This document shows positions 1-8,353 of a stretch of DNA of 64,000 bases, one piece after another. The notes under the pieces are model-generated. The model searched no databases and was not told the origin of the DNA. It saw only the letters and a list, made by a program, of their open reading frames with translations. Every line of letters starts with the position of its first letter. Position 1 is the stretch's first letter. Position numbers and translations under genes: made by a program. The DNA is from Lysobacter enzymogenes. Lineage in GTDB: Bacteria; Pseudomonadota; Gammaproteobacteria; Xanthomonadales; Xanthomonadaceae. Where the stretch lies: assembly GCF_017355525.1 (NCBI RefSeq), contig NZ_CP067395.1, forward strand, positions 5,530,501 to 5,594,500, written 5' to 3'.

Positions 1-1
1 G

Positions 2-778
2 CTCGGCGACCGCGTCGCGACCAGCTTCTTCCCGTATTGGCACGGCGGCGCGGCGACCCCGCACAACACCCGCGCGCCGTTCGGCGCCGACGCCGACGGC
101 GTGCTGGCGCAGCAGATCGTGGTCGACCAGGGCTCGGTGTTCGCAGTGCCCGCGCATCTCGACGATGCCCAGGCCGCGACCCTGACCTGCGCCGGCGTCA
201 CCGCCTGGAACGCGCTGTTCGTCGAAGGACGCCTGCGCCCGGGCCAGAGCGTGCTGCTGCTCGGCACCGGCGGCGTCTCGATCTGGGGCCTGCAACTGGC
301 CAAGGCGGCGGGGCTGCGCGCCATCGTCACCTCGTCCAGCGACGAAAAACTCGAACGCGCGCGCGCGCTCGGCGCCGACGCCACGATCAACTACCGCACC
401 CATCCCGAGTGGCAGGACGAAGTGCTGCGCCTGACCGGCGGCGCCGGCGTCGATGCGGTGCTGGAAGTCGGCGGCAGCGGCACTCTGGCGCGCTCGGTGC
501 GCGCGGCGGCGATGAACGGCACCGTCGCGATCATCGGCGGCGTCAGCGGCTTCGGCGGCGAGCTCGACGCGATCGCGCTGATCATGGGCGCCAAGCGCCT
601 GGCCGGCATCTTCGTCGGCAGCCGCGCGATGGGCGAGGATCTGTCGCGTTTCGTCGAGGTCAACCGGATCGTGCCGGTGGTCGACCGCACGTTCGGGTTC
701 GAGCAGGCGCGCGAGGCTTACCGGTATCTCGAAAGCGGGTCGCACTTCGGCAAGGTGACGATTCGGGTCGCGGAGTAG
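2..778 (+). CDS. Zinc-type/MDR alcohol dehydrogenase, C-terminal part (start outside window)
   Basis: This is the C-terminal 258 residues of a medium-chain NAD(P)-dependent dehydrogenase whose 5' end lies before the window. The reading frame is open from base 2 with no start nearby. The Rossmann segment is visible as SVLLLGTGGVSIWGLQLAK, followed by a cofactor-selecting strand ending TSSSDEKLERARALGAD and the usual closing segment (FGKVTIRVAE). No catalytic zinc cysteine cluster is present in the visible part, so this looks like the YogA/quinone-oxidoreductase-like branch, which reduces carbonyl or enone substrates in the cytoplasm. The substrate cannot be told from sequence. The last 18 bases and stop region have been duplicated 132 bp downstream. 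The family call is firm; the exact reaction is unknown. Confidence 0.85.
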   Translation, partial: LGDRVATSFFPYWHGGAATPHNTRAPFGADADGVLAQQIVVDQGSVFAVPAHLDDAQAATLTCAGVTAWNALFVEGRLRPGQSVLLLGTGGVSIWGLQLAKAAGLRAIVTSSSDEKLERARALGADATINYRTHPEWQDEVLRLTGGAGVDAVLEVGGSGTLARSVRAAAMNGTVAIIGGVSGFGGELDAIALIMGAKRLAGIFVGSRAMGEDLSRFVEVNRIVPVVDRTFGFEQAREAYRYLESGSHFGKVTIRVAE

Positions 779-1000
779 GGCGGCTCGGTGCGGTAGTCGC
801 CCGGCTGCGGCGGGTTGCGCCGTAGCCGGGGTGGCGCGGTCGCGACTTGCGTCGCTCCTACAGTCGGGCGCGCGCGCGTCGGCCTCGCGACGATTCGGGT
901 CGCGGAGTGAGGCGTGCCGGTGAGGCAGTGCCCCGGCTGCGTTGGGTTGCGCCGTAGCCGGGGTTTCGCGGTCGCGACTTGCGTCGCTCCTACAGTCGGG
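757..1000. repeat. 132-bp tandem duplication including the 3' end of the dehydrogenase gene
   Basis: The stretch starting at 757 (last codons and stop of the dehydrogenase) recurs at 889 with about 85-90% identity over roughly 110 bases, a fixed 132-base offset. The first copy ends the gene with TAG; the second copy reads TGA at the same place. Each copy ends in a REP-like palindrome (835-863 and 967-995). This fills most of the 376-base gap before the next gene; I see no further gene in it. Confidence 0.8.
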
Positions 1001-1049
1001 GTGCATGCATCGGCCTCGCCCTGTAGGAACGGCGCGAGCCGCGACCGCG
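835..1049. repeat. Cluster of three REP-like palindromes
   Basis: Three copies of the 29-base family built on TGTAGGAGCGGCGC and its pairing half GAGCCGCGACCGCG. Two are in reverse orientation (835-863, 967-995) and one forward (1021-1049). Each can fold into a hairpin. The same family recurs at least 19 more times in this window, always between genes. Confidence 0.85.
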
Positions 1050-1154
1050 TCGCGACAGATCGCGCCGCAGCCATGCGACCATCCGCCGATGCCGCAACCG
1101 CCCCGCGCATGCGATCTTGACGGCCCCGCCCACGGACCCGCCTGCGCCGCCGCC

Positions 1155-1697
1155 ATGACCGACACCGCCGATCTTCCCGCGATCCGCCGCGCCCACGCCG
1201 GCGACGCCGACGCGCTCGCCCTGGCCGGCGCGGCGACGTTCCTGGAAACCTTCGCCGGCATCCTCGCCGGCGCCGACATCGTCGCCCACTGCCGCAAGCA
1301 GCACGCGCCCGAGCTGTACGCGCGCAGCCTGGCCGACCCGGCCAACGCGCTGTGGCTCGCCGAAACCGCGGCCGGCGCGGCGCCGGTCGGCTTCGCCATG
1401 CTCACGCCGCCGCATCTGCCGTTGGCCGACCTGCGCGCGGACGACCTCGAGCTCAAGCGCATCTACCTGCTGTCGCGCTTCCACGGCGGCGGCACCGGCC
1501 GGCGCCTGATGCAGCACGCGGTCGACGAAGCCCGCGCGCGCGGCGCCGGGCGGCTGCTGCTCGGCGTGTACGCCGGCAACGCGCGCGCGCTGGCGTTCTA
1601 TGCGCGCTGCGGTTATGCGCAGGTCGGCGAGCGCGAGTTCCAGGTCGGCGCCAACACCTACCACGACGCGATCCTGGCGCTGGAGCTGCGCGCATGA
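1155..1697 (+). CDS. GNAT family N-acetyltransferase
   Basis: A 180-residue single-domain GNAT acetyltransferase that would move an acetyl group from acetyl-CoA to an amine. The acetyl-CoA loop is seen as FHGGGTGRRLM (about residue 115), preceded by the strand LELKRIYLLSRF and followed by the typical GNARALAFYARCGYAQVGER segment. The ATG at 1155 is chosen because the open frame upstream runs through REP-like repeats. The stop overlaps the start of the next acetyltransferase by four bases (ATGA), so the two are translationally coupled. The substrate is unknown; small GNATs of this type acetylate antibiotics, polyamines or protein N-termini. Confidence 0.88.
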   Translation: MTDTADLPAIRRAHAGDADALALAGAATFLETFAGILAGADIVAHCRKQHAPELYARSLADPANALWLAETAAGAAPVGFAMLTPPHLPLADLRADDLELKRIYLLSRFHGGGTGRRLMQHAVDEARARGAGRLLLGVYAGNARALAFYARCGYAQVGEREFQVGANTYHDAILALELRA

Positions 1698-2254
1698 GCG
1701 ATGCCGGCGGCCTCAGCATCGAAGCCTTGACCGAAGCCGACCTGCACGCCGCGGCCGGGTTCGACGCCAGCTTCGTCGTCCACCAGCGCGTGCGCCTGTC
1801 GATGCGCGAGGACGGCGGCTTGAGCTACATCTCCGAACCGCTGCGCCCGCCGTACCGCAAACACTACCGCGACGACGCCGATGCCGAAGCGCTGCGCGAA
1901 TACCTCGGCGACGGCGCCGACTTCGCCGCGTACCTCGCGCGCAAGGACGGCCAGGTCGTCGGCCGCGTGCTGCTGTCGCGCACCTGGAACGGCTACGCCG
2001 GCATCGACGACATCGCCGTCGCCGCCGGCGCGCGCCGCAGCGGCGCCGGTTCGGCCTTGCTGCGGCAGGCGCTGGCCTGGGCGCGCGAACGCGGGCTGCC
2101 GGGGGTCATGCTGGAAACCCAGGACACCAATGTCGGCGCCTGCGCGCTGTATCAGCGCAACGGTTTCGTACTGGGCGGATTCGACCGCTTCCACTACGCC
2201 AACGAGCCCGATCTGCAGCACGAAACCGCGCTTTTTTGGTACTGCAGATTCTGA
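1694..2254 (+). CDS. GNAT acetyltransferase, streptothricin acetyltransferase-like
   Basis: A 186-residue GNAT enzyme that overlaps the preceding acetyltransferase by ATGA. It has the acetyl-CoA motif ARRSGAGSALLRQAL in the middle and ends with LYQRNGFVLGGFDRF followed by HETALFWYCRF. That C-terminal pattern (growing GFDRF, then a short acidic/aromatic tail) is typical of streptothricin N-acetyltransferases (Sat family). The enzyme could protect against an amino-sugar antibiotic or a related endogenous amine. The family assignment is from pattern only; a general GNAT role cannot be excluded. Downstream 2255-2479 contains no gene. Confidence 0.8.
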   Translation: MSDAGGLSIEALTEADLHAAAGFDASFVVHQRVRLSMREDGGLSYISEPLRPPYRKHYRDDADAEALREYLGDGADFAAYLARKDGQVVGRVLLSRTWNGYAGIDDIAVAAGARRSGAGSALLRQALAWARERGLPGVMLETQDTNVGACALYQRNGFVLGGFDRFHYANEPDLQHETALFWYCRF

Positions 2255-2479
2255 GTCGTTTGTGTAGACCGTCGCGGATACATGCGCTTCGACTGCCTTT
2301 GAAATTCCTGTCCAGTGCATGTCGTGCGCATTTTTATCAGCGTCGCAGCGCATCGCAGCGGCAACGCGTGCACGCAGCCGCAGCGATCACGACGAATTGA
2401 CATCGGCATCGGCGCAATCCGACCCATTCAGGAGCCAGGCGCGAAACGCTCGCGCCGTCCGCGACTAAGGATGGATCGT

Positions 2480-3199
2480 ATGGGCGTGCTGGTGATCGAA
2501 CACTGGATGGACTTCGCCGGCGTGGCCGTGCACCGCGTCGACGCCGGCGACCGCCGCGCCTACGCCTTCGTCAACCCGCGGCCGCAGGCGACCGCGCAGG
2601 GCGCGCCCGGCGCCTACCACCCCGACGGCAGCGGCAGCGGCGACTTGCGCGACGCCGGCTGGCCGGGCGCGGCCTGGCGCGAGCGGCTGGTGCCCGATCC
2701 GCACCAGCCGCAGCGGCCGCTGCGGCAGAACGAGGGCCGCTACGCCGGCTACTTCGTCTCGGCCACCGCCTTGCAGGACCCGCGCTTCCCGCGCACCAGC
2801 GTCAACGCCTACCTCGACGCCGGCCGCGTGCCGTACCTCGCCTTGCCGCAGGAATGGCTGGCCGTCGAGGGCGCCGGCGCGCTCGGCGATTTCGTGGTCG
2901 TGCGCGACCCGGTCGGCGGCCGCCACAGCTTCGGCGTGATCGGCGACCGCGGCCGGGCGATGGGCGAACTGTCCGAACGCATGGCCGGCGACGTCAGCGG
3001 CCAGCGCGCCGAAGCGCGCAGCGGCCGCGGCGTGCCTGGCGGGCCGTTGCTGTATCTGGTGTTCCCCGGCTCGCGCCGGGAGCCGGCGTGGCCGCTGCAG
3101 GCCGCGGTGATCCGCGCGCGCTGCGAGCGGCTGTTGCGCGCGATCGGCGGCATGGCGACGTTGGGGCAGTTGGCCGAGTCGCTGCAGGACGAATGGTAG
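2480..3199 (+). CDS. GH75-type chitosanase-like protein
   Basis: A 239-residue protein resembling the glycoside hydrolase 75 (fungal-type chitosanase) fold. The characteristic order is visible: GYFVSATALQDPRFP, then DAGRVPYLALPQEW, then LGDFVVVRDP and the GVIGDRG...GELSERMA segment, where GH75 enzymes carry their catalytic acid pair. Two in-frame ATGs exist (2471 and 2480); the AAGG at 2467 sits at proper distance only for 2480. There is no N-terminal signal peptide, unusual for a wall-degrading enzyme, so it may act inside the cell or be a divergent non-hydrolytic relative. It stands alone between the acetyltransferases and a convergent methylase gene. Confidence 0.65.
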   Translation: MGVLVIEHWMDFAGVAVHRVDAGDRRAYAFVNPRPQATAQGAPGAYHPDGSGSGDLRDAGWPGAAWRERLVPDPHQPQRPLRQNEGRYAGYFVSATALQDPRFPRTSVNAYLDAGRVPYLALPQEWLAVEGAGALGDFVVVRDPVGGRHSFGVIGDRGRAMGELSERMAGDVSGQRAEARSGRGVPGGPLLYLVFPGSRREPAWPLQAAVIRARCERLLRAIGGMATLGQLAESLQDEW

Positions 3200-3304
3200 G
3201 CGCGGCGCTGCATCGGCTTTTCGGCCGCGACACCAGGGCGACTGCGGCGCTCGCATCCTGCGGCCGAGCCACCCGCGCCCTATCGACTGCGCCCGATCAA
3301 CTGC

Positions 3305-3357
3305 GCCGATCGACCGCGCGCCGCCGATCGACCGCGCGCCGCCGATCGACCCGCGCC
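3305..3357. repeat. 18-bp tandem repeat, three units
   Basis: Three head-to-tail copies of an 18-base unit starting GCCGATCGACCG at 3305, 3323 and 3341, the last slightly diverged. It lies between the convergent GH75-like and methylase genes and ends three bases before the methylase stop codon. Confidence 0.8.
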
Positions 3358-3359
3358 GC

Positions 3360-4430
3360 TCAGCGCATCGGCGCCTGCGCCTGCCGCTCCGCATGCCCGG
3401 CCAACGCCAAATCCAGCCGCACCAGCCGCCCCAGGCGGTCGCGCCGCTGCGCGCGCACGTACCAGTGCTCGCGCAGGCGCGGCAGCCGCAGCGGCGGGTG
3501 CAGCGGCTCGCCCCACAGGCTCAGCCGGTAATGGCGCTCGTGCAGCCACCACAGCAAACGATCGAACTCGGCCTGATCGTCCGGCAGCAGCAGATCGGCG
3601 TCGGCCGGCTCGCGCGCGCCGGGATCGGCGAGCCAGCGCGGGTAGCTGCCGTAGAGTCCGAACGCGAAGCCGGCGTCGCGCAAGGCCTGCAATTCGTCGC
3701 CGGTGCTGTGCAGGCAGATGCGCTCGCGCTGCTTCTGGAACACCAGCGCGTATTCGTGGCTGCGGTCGGTGCCGGCATCGCCGGACGCCAGCGTGTGCGG
3801 TTCGCGCTCATAGCACAGCAAGCGTTCCTCGCGCGCCACGAACAGGCCGCCGAGAATGCCGGCCAGATCCCAGGCCAGCGGCAAGCTGCGGCCGTCGAGG
3901 TTGAGGTTTTGCGCCATGGCGATGCAGTAGCCGCCTTCCGGCAGCGCGCCGCGCACGGCGTGGAACAGGTCGCGCAGGCGGCGCAGATAGGCTTCGTAGT
4001 CGCGTTCCAGATACAACTGGCCGGCGCGCGCGTCGCCGTCGCCGGGCCAGCGGCAGCCGAAGTAGGGCACGTTGGTCAGGCACAGCTCGAACGGCGCCGG
4101 CGCCGACGTGTCGGGCAGGCTGCCGGTCGCGACCGGCGCGTCGACGCCGTGCCGGCGCAGGCGCTCGCGCGCCAGTTCGGCGCGCGCCGGGTCGACCTCC
4201 AGCCCGCAGCCGGCGCGGCCTTCCAGCGCGGCCGCCAGCAAGGTGGTGCCGAAGCCGCAGAACGGATCGAACACGCGCGCGCCGGGCGCGGCGTAGTGGC
4301 GCGCGAACGGGCGCATCTGCGCGACCCAGCCGCAGTCGCGGCCGCCGAACGGGTCGCGCGCGCGCAGGTCGTCGGGCAACTGCAGTTCCGGCGGATCGGG
4401 CTGCAACACCAGCCAGCTGCGGCTATCCAT
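3360..4430 (-). CDS. DNA methyltransferase fused to a C-terminal nucleotidyltransferase-like domain
   Basis: A 356-residue protein with two parts. Residues ~45-235 are an SAM-dependent DNA (amino) methylase fold: motif I DPFCGFGTT at 55-63, acidic cofactor strand GLEVD at 76-80, and a motif IV-like TNVPY at 119-123, in which V replaces the usual first P. Residues ~240-345 look like a minimal nucleotidyltransferase: GLYGS at 258-262, DAD at 277-279 and a third aspartate in VRLDLAL (340), the usual three-carboxylate arrangement. The ATG at 4430 overlaps the radical SAM gene by eight bases, so the two are cotranscribed and probably coupled. No restriction nuclease is adjacent. The methylase call is firm, the NTase call is inferred from motifs, and the biological role is unknown. 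Confidence 0.7.
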   Translation of the reverse strand: MDSRSWLVLQPDPPELQLPDDLRARDPFGGRDCGWVAQMRPFARHYAAPGARVFDPFCGFGTTLLAAALEGRAGCGLEVDPARAELARERLRRHGVDAPVATGSLPDTSAPAPFELCLTNVPYFGCRWPGDGDARAGQLYLERDYEAYLRRLRDLFHAVRGALPEGGYCIAMAQNLNLDGRSLPLAWDLAGILGGLFVAREERLLCYEREPHTLASGDAGTDRSHEYALVFQKQRERICLHSTGDELQALRDAGFAFGLYGSYPRWLADPGAREPADADLLLPDDQAEFDRLLWWLHERHYRLSLWGEPLHPPLRLPRLREHWYVRAQRRDRLGRLVRLDLALAGHAERQAQAPMR

Positions 4431-5610
4431 CGGCGTGTCCCGTAGCGGTGCGAGCGGGCGCGGCGGGCTCGGCGACGGCGGGCTCGGCGACCGCTGGCCA
4501 CAGCACATCGCGGTCCGGCTGCCAGCCGGCGCACAGGCGGCCGTTGCCGTGGAACACCAGCTTGTAGATGTCGCCGGAAGCGTGGCGGCGGTGCATGGCG
4601 GCGTAGTCGGAGGATTCGAACACCACCTCCATGCCGCTGCCCTGCTCGCGCAGCCGCAGGTTCCAGAAGTAATAGCCTTCGGTGATGCGCAGCGGCGTCA
4701 GCCGCGGCCACCACGGCGCGTCCATGCACGAGGCCAGCACCGCGTCGATCGGCGCGCGCTCGGCGTCGATGTAGCGGCGGGTGGCGTTGTCGCGATAGCC
4801 CGCGCCCAGGCGCGAGAACTCGCGGAAGATCACCGTGCCGGCGCCGCAGGCGCGGGCCCAGTCGAGGTAGGCGCGGATGCCGCCGGCGTCGTCGATGCCG
4901 CCGCGTTGCAGGATGCACACCTGCCGCAGCGGCAGCGCCGCCGCCAGCCGTCGCGCCGTCGCTTCGAATACCGCGCCGTCGGCGATCGGTTCGCCGTCGC
5001 GAAAACGCATGATGCGCTGGTTGCGCGCGGCGTCGTAGTGATGCCGCGACAGTTCCAGCCACGACAGGCCGAAGCCTTGCAGCGCAGCGATCAGTTCCTC
5101 GCCGCGGCCGCGGGCGAAGCCGGCGCCGTTGCTGTACAGCACGCGTTCTTCGACCTGCACGCCGTCGCGTTCGGCCGCGCTGAGCGTTTCCAGCAGGCGC
5201 AGGAACCAGGCTTCGTCGTCGCTGGATTCCAGCCCCGACAGCGACCACGACAGCGGCAGCCCGCGCAGCTGCGCCAGCGCCGCGCTGAGGCGCTCGAAGT
5301 GGTCCGGGGCGGGACGCAGGCTCTGCGCCAGCGCGCCGCCGTCGGCGCCGCGCAGGTTTTCCGAACAGAACAGGCAGCGCGCCGAACACGGCCGCGCCGC
5401 GGCGTAGGGGGTGAAGGTGACCGGCTGGGCGACGCGGTAGCGGCGCGCGCCGATGCGGTGCTCGCGCCAGCGCGCGGCGTCGTGTTCGCCCGGCGCGCGC
5501 CGGGCCAGTTGCGGCGTGGTCGCGCGCAGGCGCTGGAACAGGGCAGAGGCCGCGCTGAGCGGGAGCGTGCCCGGGTCGGCGGTCGCTAGCCCTTCGACAG
5601 GGGCTGGCAT
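4423..5610 (-). CDS. Radical SAM enzyme, uncharacterised family
   Basis: A 395-residue protein with the radical SAM iron-sulfur motif CxxxCxxC at Cys75, Cys79 and Cys82 (PCSARCLFC), followed by a TIM-barrel-like pattern including WSLSGLESS, LSWLELSRHHYD and VCILQRGGIDDAGG. The conserved-looking C-terminal segment SSDYAAMHRRHASGDIYKLV is followed by an Ala/Pro-rich tail. It would cleave S-adenosylmethionine to a radical and modify an unknown substrate in the cytoplasm. The gene overlaps the start of the methylase-nucleotidyltransferase gene by eight bases, so the two products probably act together. I do not recognise a named subfamily. Upstream is a 158-base gap with a hairpin repeat. Confidence 0.8.
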   Translation of the reverse strand: MPAPVEGLATADPGTLPLSAASALFQRLRATTPQLARRAPGEHDAARWREHRIGARRYRVAQPVTFTPYAAARPCSARCLFCSENLRGADGGALAQSLRPAPDHFERLSAALAQLRGLPLSWSLSGLESSDDEAWFLRLLETLSAAERDGVQVEERVLYSNGAGFARGRGEELIAALQGFGLSWLELSRHHYDAARNQRIMRFRDGEPIADGAVFEATARRLAAALPLRQVCILQRGGIDDAGGIRAYLDWARACGAGTVIFREFSRLGAGYRDNATRRYIDAERAPIDAVLASCMDAPWWPRLTPLRITEGYYFWNLRLREQGSGMEVVFESSDYAAMHRRHASGDIYKLVFHGNGRLCAGWQPDRDVLWPAVAEPAVAEPAAPARTATGHADG

Positions 5611-5644
5611 CGGGTTCGTCCTGGAATCCGTGGTGGGTGGGTCG

Positions 5645-5682
5645 CCCTCACCCTAACCCTCTCCCGCAAGCGGGGTGAGGGG
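5645..5682. repeat. CTCTCCCGC hairpin repeat
   Basis: A palindromic dispersed repeat (CCCTCTCCCGC, short turn, GCGGGGTGAGGGG) of the type also seen at 17518-17556 and twice at 52911-53021. It follows the nadV stop and may serve as a terminator-like hairpin. Confidence 0.7.
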
Positions 5683-5768
5683 CCGTGTTTGCGAGCCATC
5701 GGCTCGCGCGGCCCCGAACGCCCGAACGCTATGCGTTCGGGCCGGGGTGCAAGCCGAGGGTGGGGCCC

Positions 5769-7193
5769 TCAAAGCCGCGCCGCGTTCGCCCGCTCCCTGA
5801 CCTGCGCGAACGTCCAATCCTCGACCAGCCGGCCGTCCTCCCACACCGTCACCATCGCGTCCTCGTAGCCGACCGGCTTGGCCGCGGCTTCCAGCGACGG
5901 CGCATCCGCCGGCACCGGCACGGTCTTGAAGTGGCCGTATTCGCGATGGCGCAGCAGGGTCATGCGCCCGCGCTTGCTCGACTTGCCCTTGTCGGTGACC
6001 GGATCCTTGTAGACGTCGATCCACTCGCCGTCCACGCGCGCGGCCGAACACTTCAGCGCGAACTTCTGGGTGTCGCGGTCCAGCCGCTGCAACAGCGCGC
6101 CGCCCATGCCGAAGGCGAGGTTGTCGGTGGCGTAGCCGTAGCTGGTCGCGCGCTCGAGAATCGCGCGGATGCTGGTCGGGTTGATGCCGTCGCCCTGGAT
6201 CACCCGCACGTGGTTGAGCACCTTGTAGCCCTTGCCGTTGACGGTGTGGCCGAAGGCTTCGTCGAGCAGGGTCAGGCACTGGTGCACCACGTCGACCGGG
6301 TCGCCCGAGTCCGGGCGCACCACCAAGGTCGCGCCGGACGCGATCACCTGCTCGCGCAGGGTCTTGCCCCAATGCTCGCGGATCGCGTGGAAGATGTCGT
6401 AGCTGTCCGACACCACCGCGACGATCGCGCCGGGCTTGGCGAACTGGTCGAGCATGTTGCGATACGCGTCGACTTCGCGCTCGCGGCCCCAACTGGTGAT
6501 CGTGCTGTGCTCGGCGGCCGGGATCGAATAGCCGGCCATCGGCTCGTGGTAATAGCGCTTGGCCAGCAACAGGCCCGAGACCGTATCGGTGCCGAGGAAA
6601 TTGACCAGATGCGCGGCGCCGCCGAGCGCCGCCGATTCGGTGCTGGACACGCCGCGCGCGCCGAAGTCGTGCAGCTTGAACGGCAGCTGGCCTTCCGGAT
6701 CGTCGCTGGTGCGTTCCAGGAACTGGCGGATGGTCTGCTTGGCGTGCCAGCTGATCGTGGCCACCGTCACCGGGTACCACAGGCGCAGCAGCAGGGTTTC
6801 CAGGTAGGACGGCACCCAATAGGCCTGCGGGTCGGTCGACTCGATCGTCACCAACGCTTGGTGCGTCGGCACCACCGTGCCCTCGGGCACGGCGCGGATC
6901 CGGATCGGCATCAGCCCGTTGTGGTGATCGACGATATAGCGCCAGCCGGTTTCGTTGAACGGTTCGCCGTGCGCGGCGAACAGGTCGCGCGCCTCGTCGA
7001 TGTCGGCGTGGGTGACCGGCTTGGCCAGGTATTCCTTGAGGATCGCCTGCAGGCCGAAGAACACCGTGCGGTCGTACACGCCGCCGCGCGATTCGATGTA
7101 GAAGAACGTCGCATCGGTGCCGGGCGGGTATTGCAGCCAGTGGCTGGCCTTGTAGCTGTCGGTGTTGAGCAGCAGGTTGTCGAGGCATTGCAT
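5769..7193 (-). CDS. nadV: Nicotinamide phosphoribosyltransferase
   Basis: A 474-residue NAMPT-type enzyme that joins nicotinamide to PRPP to give nicotinamide mononucleotide (NMN). The start LLNTDSYKASHWLQYPPGT is the signature N-terminus of the family, and the phosphate/ribose-binding regions follow (HDFGARGVSS, ISFG-type SWGRERE, VRPDSGDPVDVV, IQGDGINP). The length matches human NAMPT and bacterial NadV (about 460-490 residues). The ATG at 7193 has AGGAG eight bases upstream. The gene for the next step, NMN adenylyltransferase, lies just upstream on the same strand (76-base gap), so the pair makes NAD from nicotinamide in two steps without a deamidation route. A 21-base inverted repeat lies about 30 bases before the start. 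Confidence 0.95.
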   Translation of the reverse strand: MQCLDNLLLNTDSYKASHWLQYPPGTDATFFYIESRGGVYDRTVFFGLQAILKEYLAKPVTHADIDEARDLFAAHGEPFNETGWRYIVDHHNGLMPIRIRAVPEGTVVPTHQALVTIESTDPQAYWVPSYLETLLLRLWYPVTVATISWHAKQTIRQFLERTSDDPEGQLPFKLHDFGARGVSSTESAALGGAAHLVNFLGTDTVSGLLLAKRYYHEPMAGYSIPAAEHSTITSWGREREVDAYRNMLDQFAKPGAIVAVVSDSYDIFHAIREHWGKTLREQVIASGATLVVRPDSGDPVDVVHQCLTLLDEAFGHTVNGKGYKVLNHVRVIQGDGINPTSIRAILERATSYGYATDNLAFGMGGALLQRLDRDTQKFALKCSAARVDGEWIDVYKDPVTDKGKSSKRGRMTLLRHREYGHFKTVPVPADAPSLEAAAKPVGYEDAMVTVWEDGRLVEDWTFAQVRERANAARL

Positions 7194-7221
7194 GACGGGA
7201 AGCTCCTTCGCGTCGGGTGTG

Positions 7222-7242
7222 GCCGGCGGTCTGTCCGCCGGC
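7222..7242 (-). promoter_or_regulatory. Inverted repeat upstream of nadV (GCCGGCGG-N5-CCGCCGGC)
   Basis: A perfect 8-bp inverted repeat with a five-base centre (TCTGT on the plus strand) located 29 bases before the nadV start. Nearly the same sequence occurs at 8354-8374, 26 bases before the start of the upstream adenylyltransferase gene. It could be an RNA hairpin near the ribosome binding site or an operator. Confidence 0.45.
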
Positions 7243-7269
7243 GGGAGGGCCGGGCGGTGCGCGATGCGC

Positions 7270-8328
7270 TCAGCCGCGGCCCAGGAAATATTCGAGGATG
7301 TGCAGGTGGTCTTCGAACAGCTGCGCGCTCATCTCCAGCGCCTCGCTGACCGGGAACCAGCGCGCCTTGTCGGCATCGTCGCCGCCGCGCACCTGCGGCA
7401 GTTCGCCGGCCGGGAAGTCGAAGTGGAACGCATGGGTGATGGTGCGGCCGCGCGCGCTGCGTTCGGGATGGTCGAACACGCGTTCGCCCTTGAGCGAGCC
7501 CTTGAGCACCGGCAGCGGCAGCTTGAGCCGGGTCTCCTCGCGCAACTCGCGCAGGCAGGCGTCGAACAGGGTTTCGTGCTGGCCGACGAAACCGCCCGGC
7601 AGCGCCCACAGGCCCTTGCCCGGCTCGGCGCGGCGACGCACCAGCAGGACGTGGCCGGAATGCACCACCACCGCATCGGTGGTGACGAAGGTCGGCGGGT
7701 ACGGCGCATCGGCCCAGGCGGCGCGGTAGTGCTCGACGAATTGGTATTCGGCGACCAGCTGGGTGAAGGCCGGCGAACTCTTGCGGAACGCTTCGAGCAT
7801 GTCGAACACCGGGCCCGGCACGTTGGCGCGGATCAGCATCAGGCCGCCGTGGCTGTCGATCTTGTTGGCTTCGAACAGGTAGCGGCGCAGCTCGGTCGCC
7901 GACAGGGTCGCGGTGTGGTTGACGTCGACCAACGGCCACTGCGGGAACTCGCGCAGGTAATAGCTCGACGCGTCCTTGTCCATGCCGATCAGGCCGATGC
8001 GCGCATCGGCGCCGCCGCCGTCGGCGCGCACCGCCTCGGCGACGGTGCGCTGCACGTTGGCGATCCACTGGCTCTCGTTGTAGAGGTGGTCGCGCAGCGG
8101 GCGCACGATCAGGCGGTCGGCGCTGTCGGCGAACGCGGCCTGGATCATCACCGCGCGCTCGGCGACGGTGAACGGGTTCTTGACGGTGCGGGGGGTGTCG
8201 GCGGAACCGACCAGGAAGACGACTTTGGCGGCCTTGCCCAGCGCGTGGCGGGCGACGGCGGCGTGACCGTTGTGGAAAGGCTCGAAACGGCCGATGAAGA
8301 CGAGGTAATCGTATTGCTGCGGTGCCAT
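7270..8328 (-). CDS. nadM: Bifunctional NMN adenylyltransferase / Nudix hydrolase
   Basis: A 352-residue two-domain enzyme. Residues ~8-180 are a nicotinamide-nucleotide adenylyltransferase with the ATP-binding [12 protein letters not shown] (HxGH-type) near the N-terminus. Residues ~210-350 are a Nudix hydrolase with a complete Nudix box at about 246-268 (GGFVGQHE ... RELREET). The first domain turns NMN and ATP into NAD. The second, in family relatives, cleaves ADP-ribose, returning ribose-phosphate for PRPP supply. The start at 8328 has GAGGGA at good distance. It is the first gene of a probable two-gene operon with nadV. No NrtR-type regulator is adjacent. Confidence 0.92.
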   Translation of the reverse strand: MAPQQYDYLVFIGRFEPFHNGHAAVARHALGKAAKVVFLVGSADTPRTVKNPFTVAERAVMIQAAFADSADRLIVRPLRDHLYNESQWIANVQRTVAEAVRADGGGADARIGLIGMDKDASSYYLREFPQWPLVDVNHTATLSATELRRYLFEANKIDSHGGLMLIRANVPGPVFDMLEAFRKSSPAFTQLVAEYQFVEHYRAAWADAPYPPTFVTTDAVVVHSGHVLLVRRRAEPGKGLWALPGGFVGQHETLFDACLRELREETRLKLPLPVLKGSLKGERVFDHPERSARGRTITHAFHFDFPAGELPQVRGGDDADKARWFPVSEALEMSAQLFEDHLHILEYFLGRG

Positions 8329-8353
8329 GAGAATCCCTCACGGAGTGGAAGTG

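Noticed and set aside
5769..8328. Prophage-borne NAD restoration module
   Set aside because: No phage genes, attachment sites or composition change flank the operon, so a prophage origin is not supported here.
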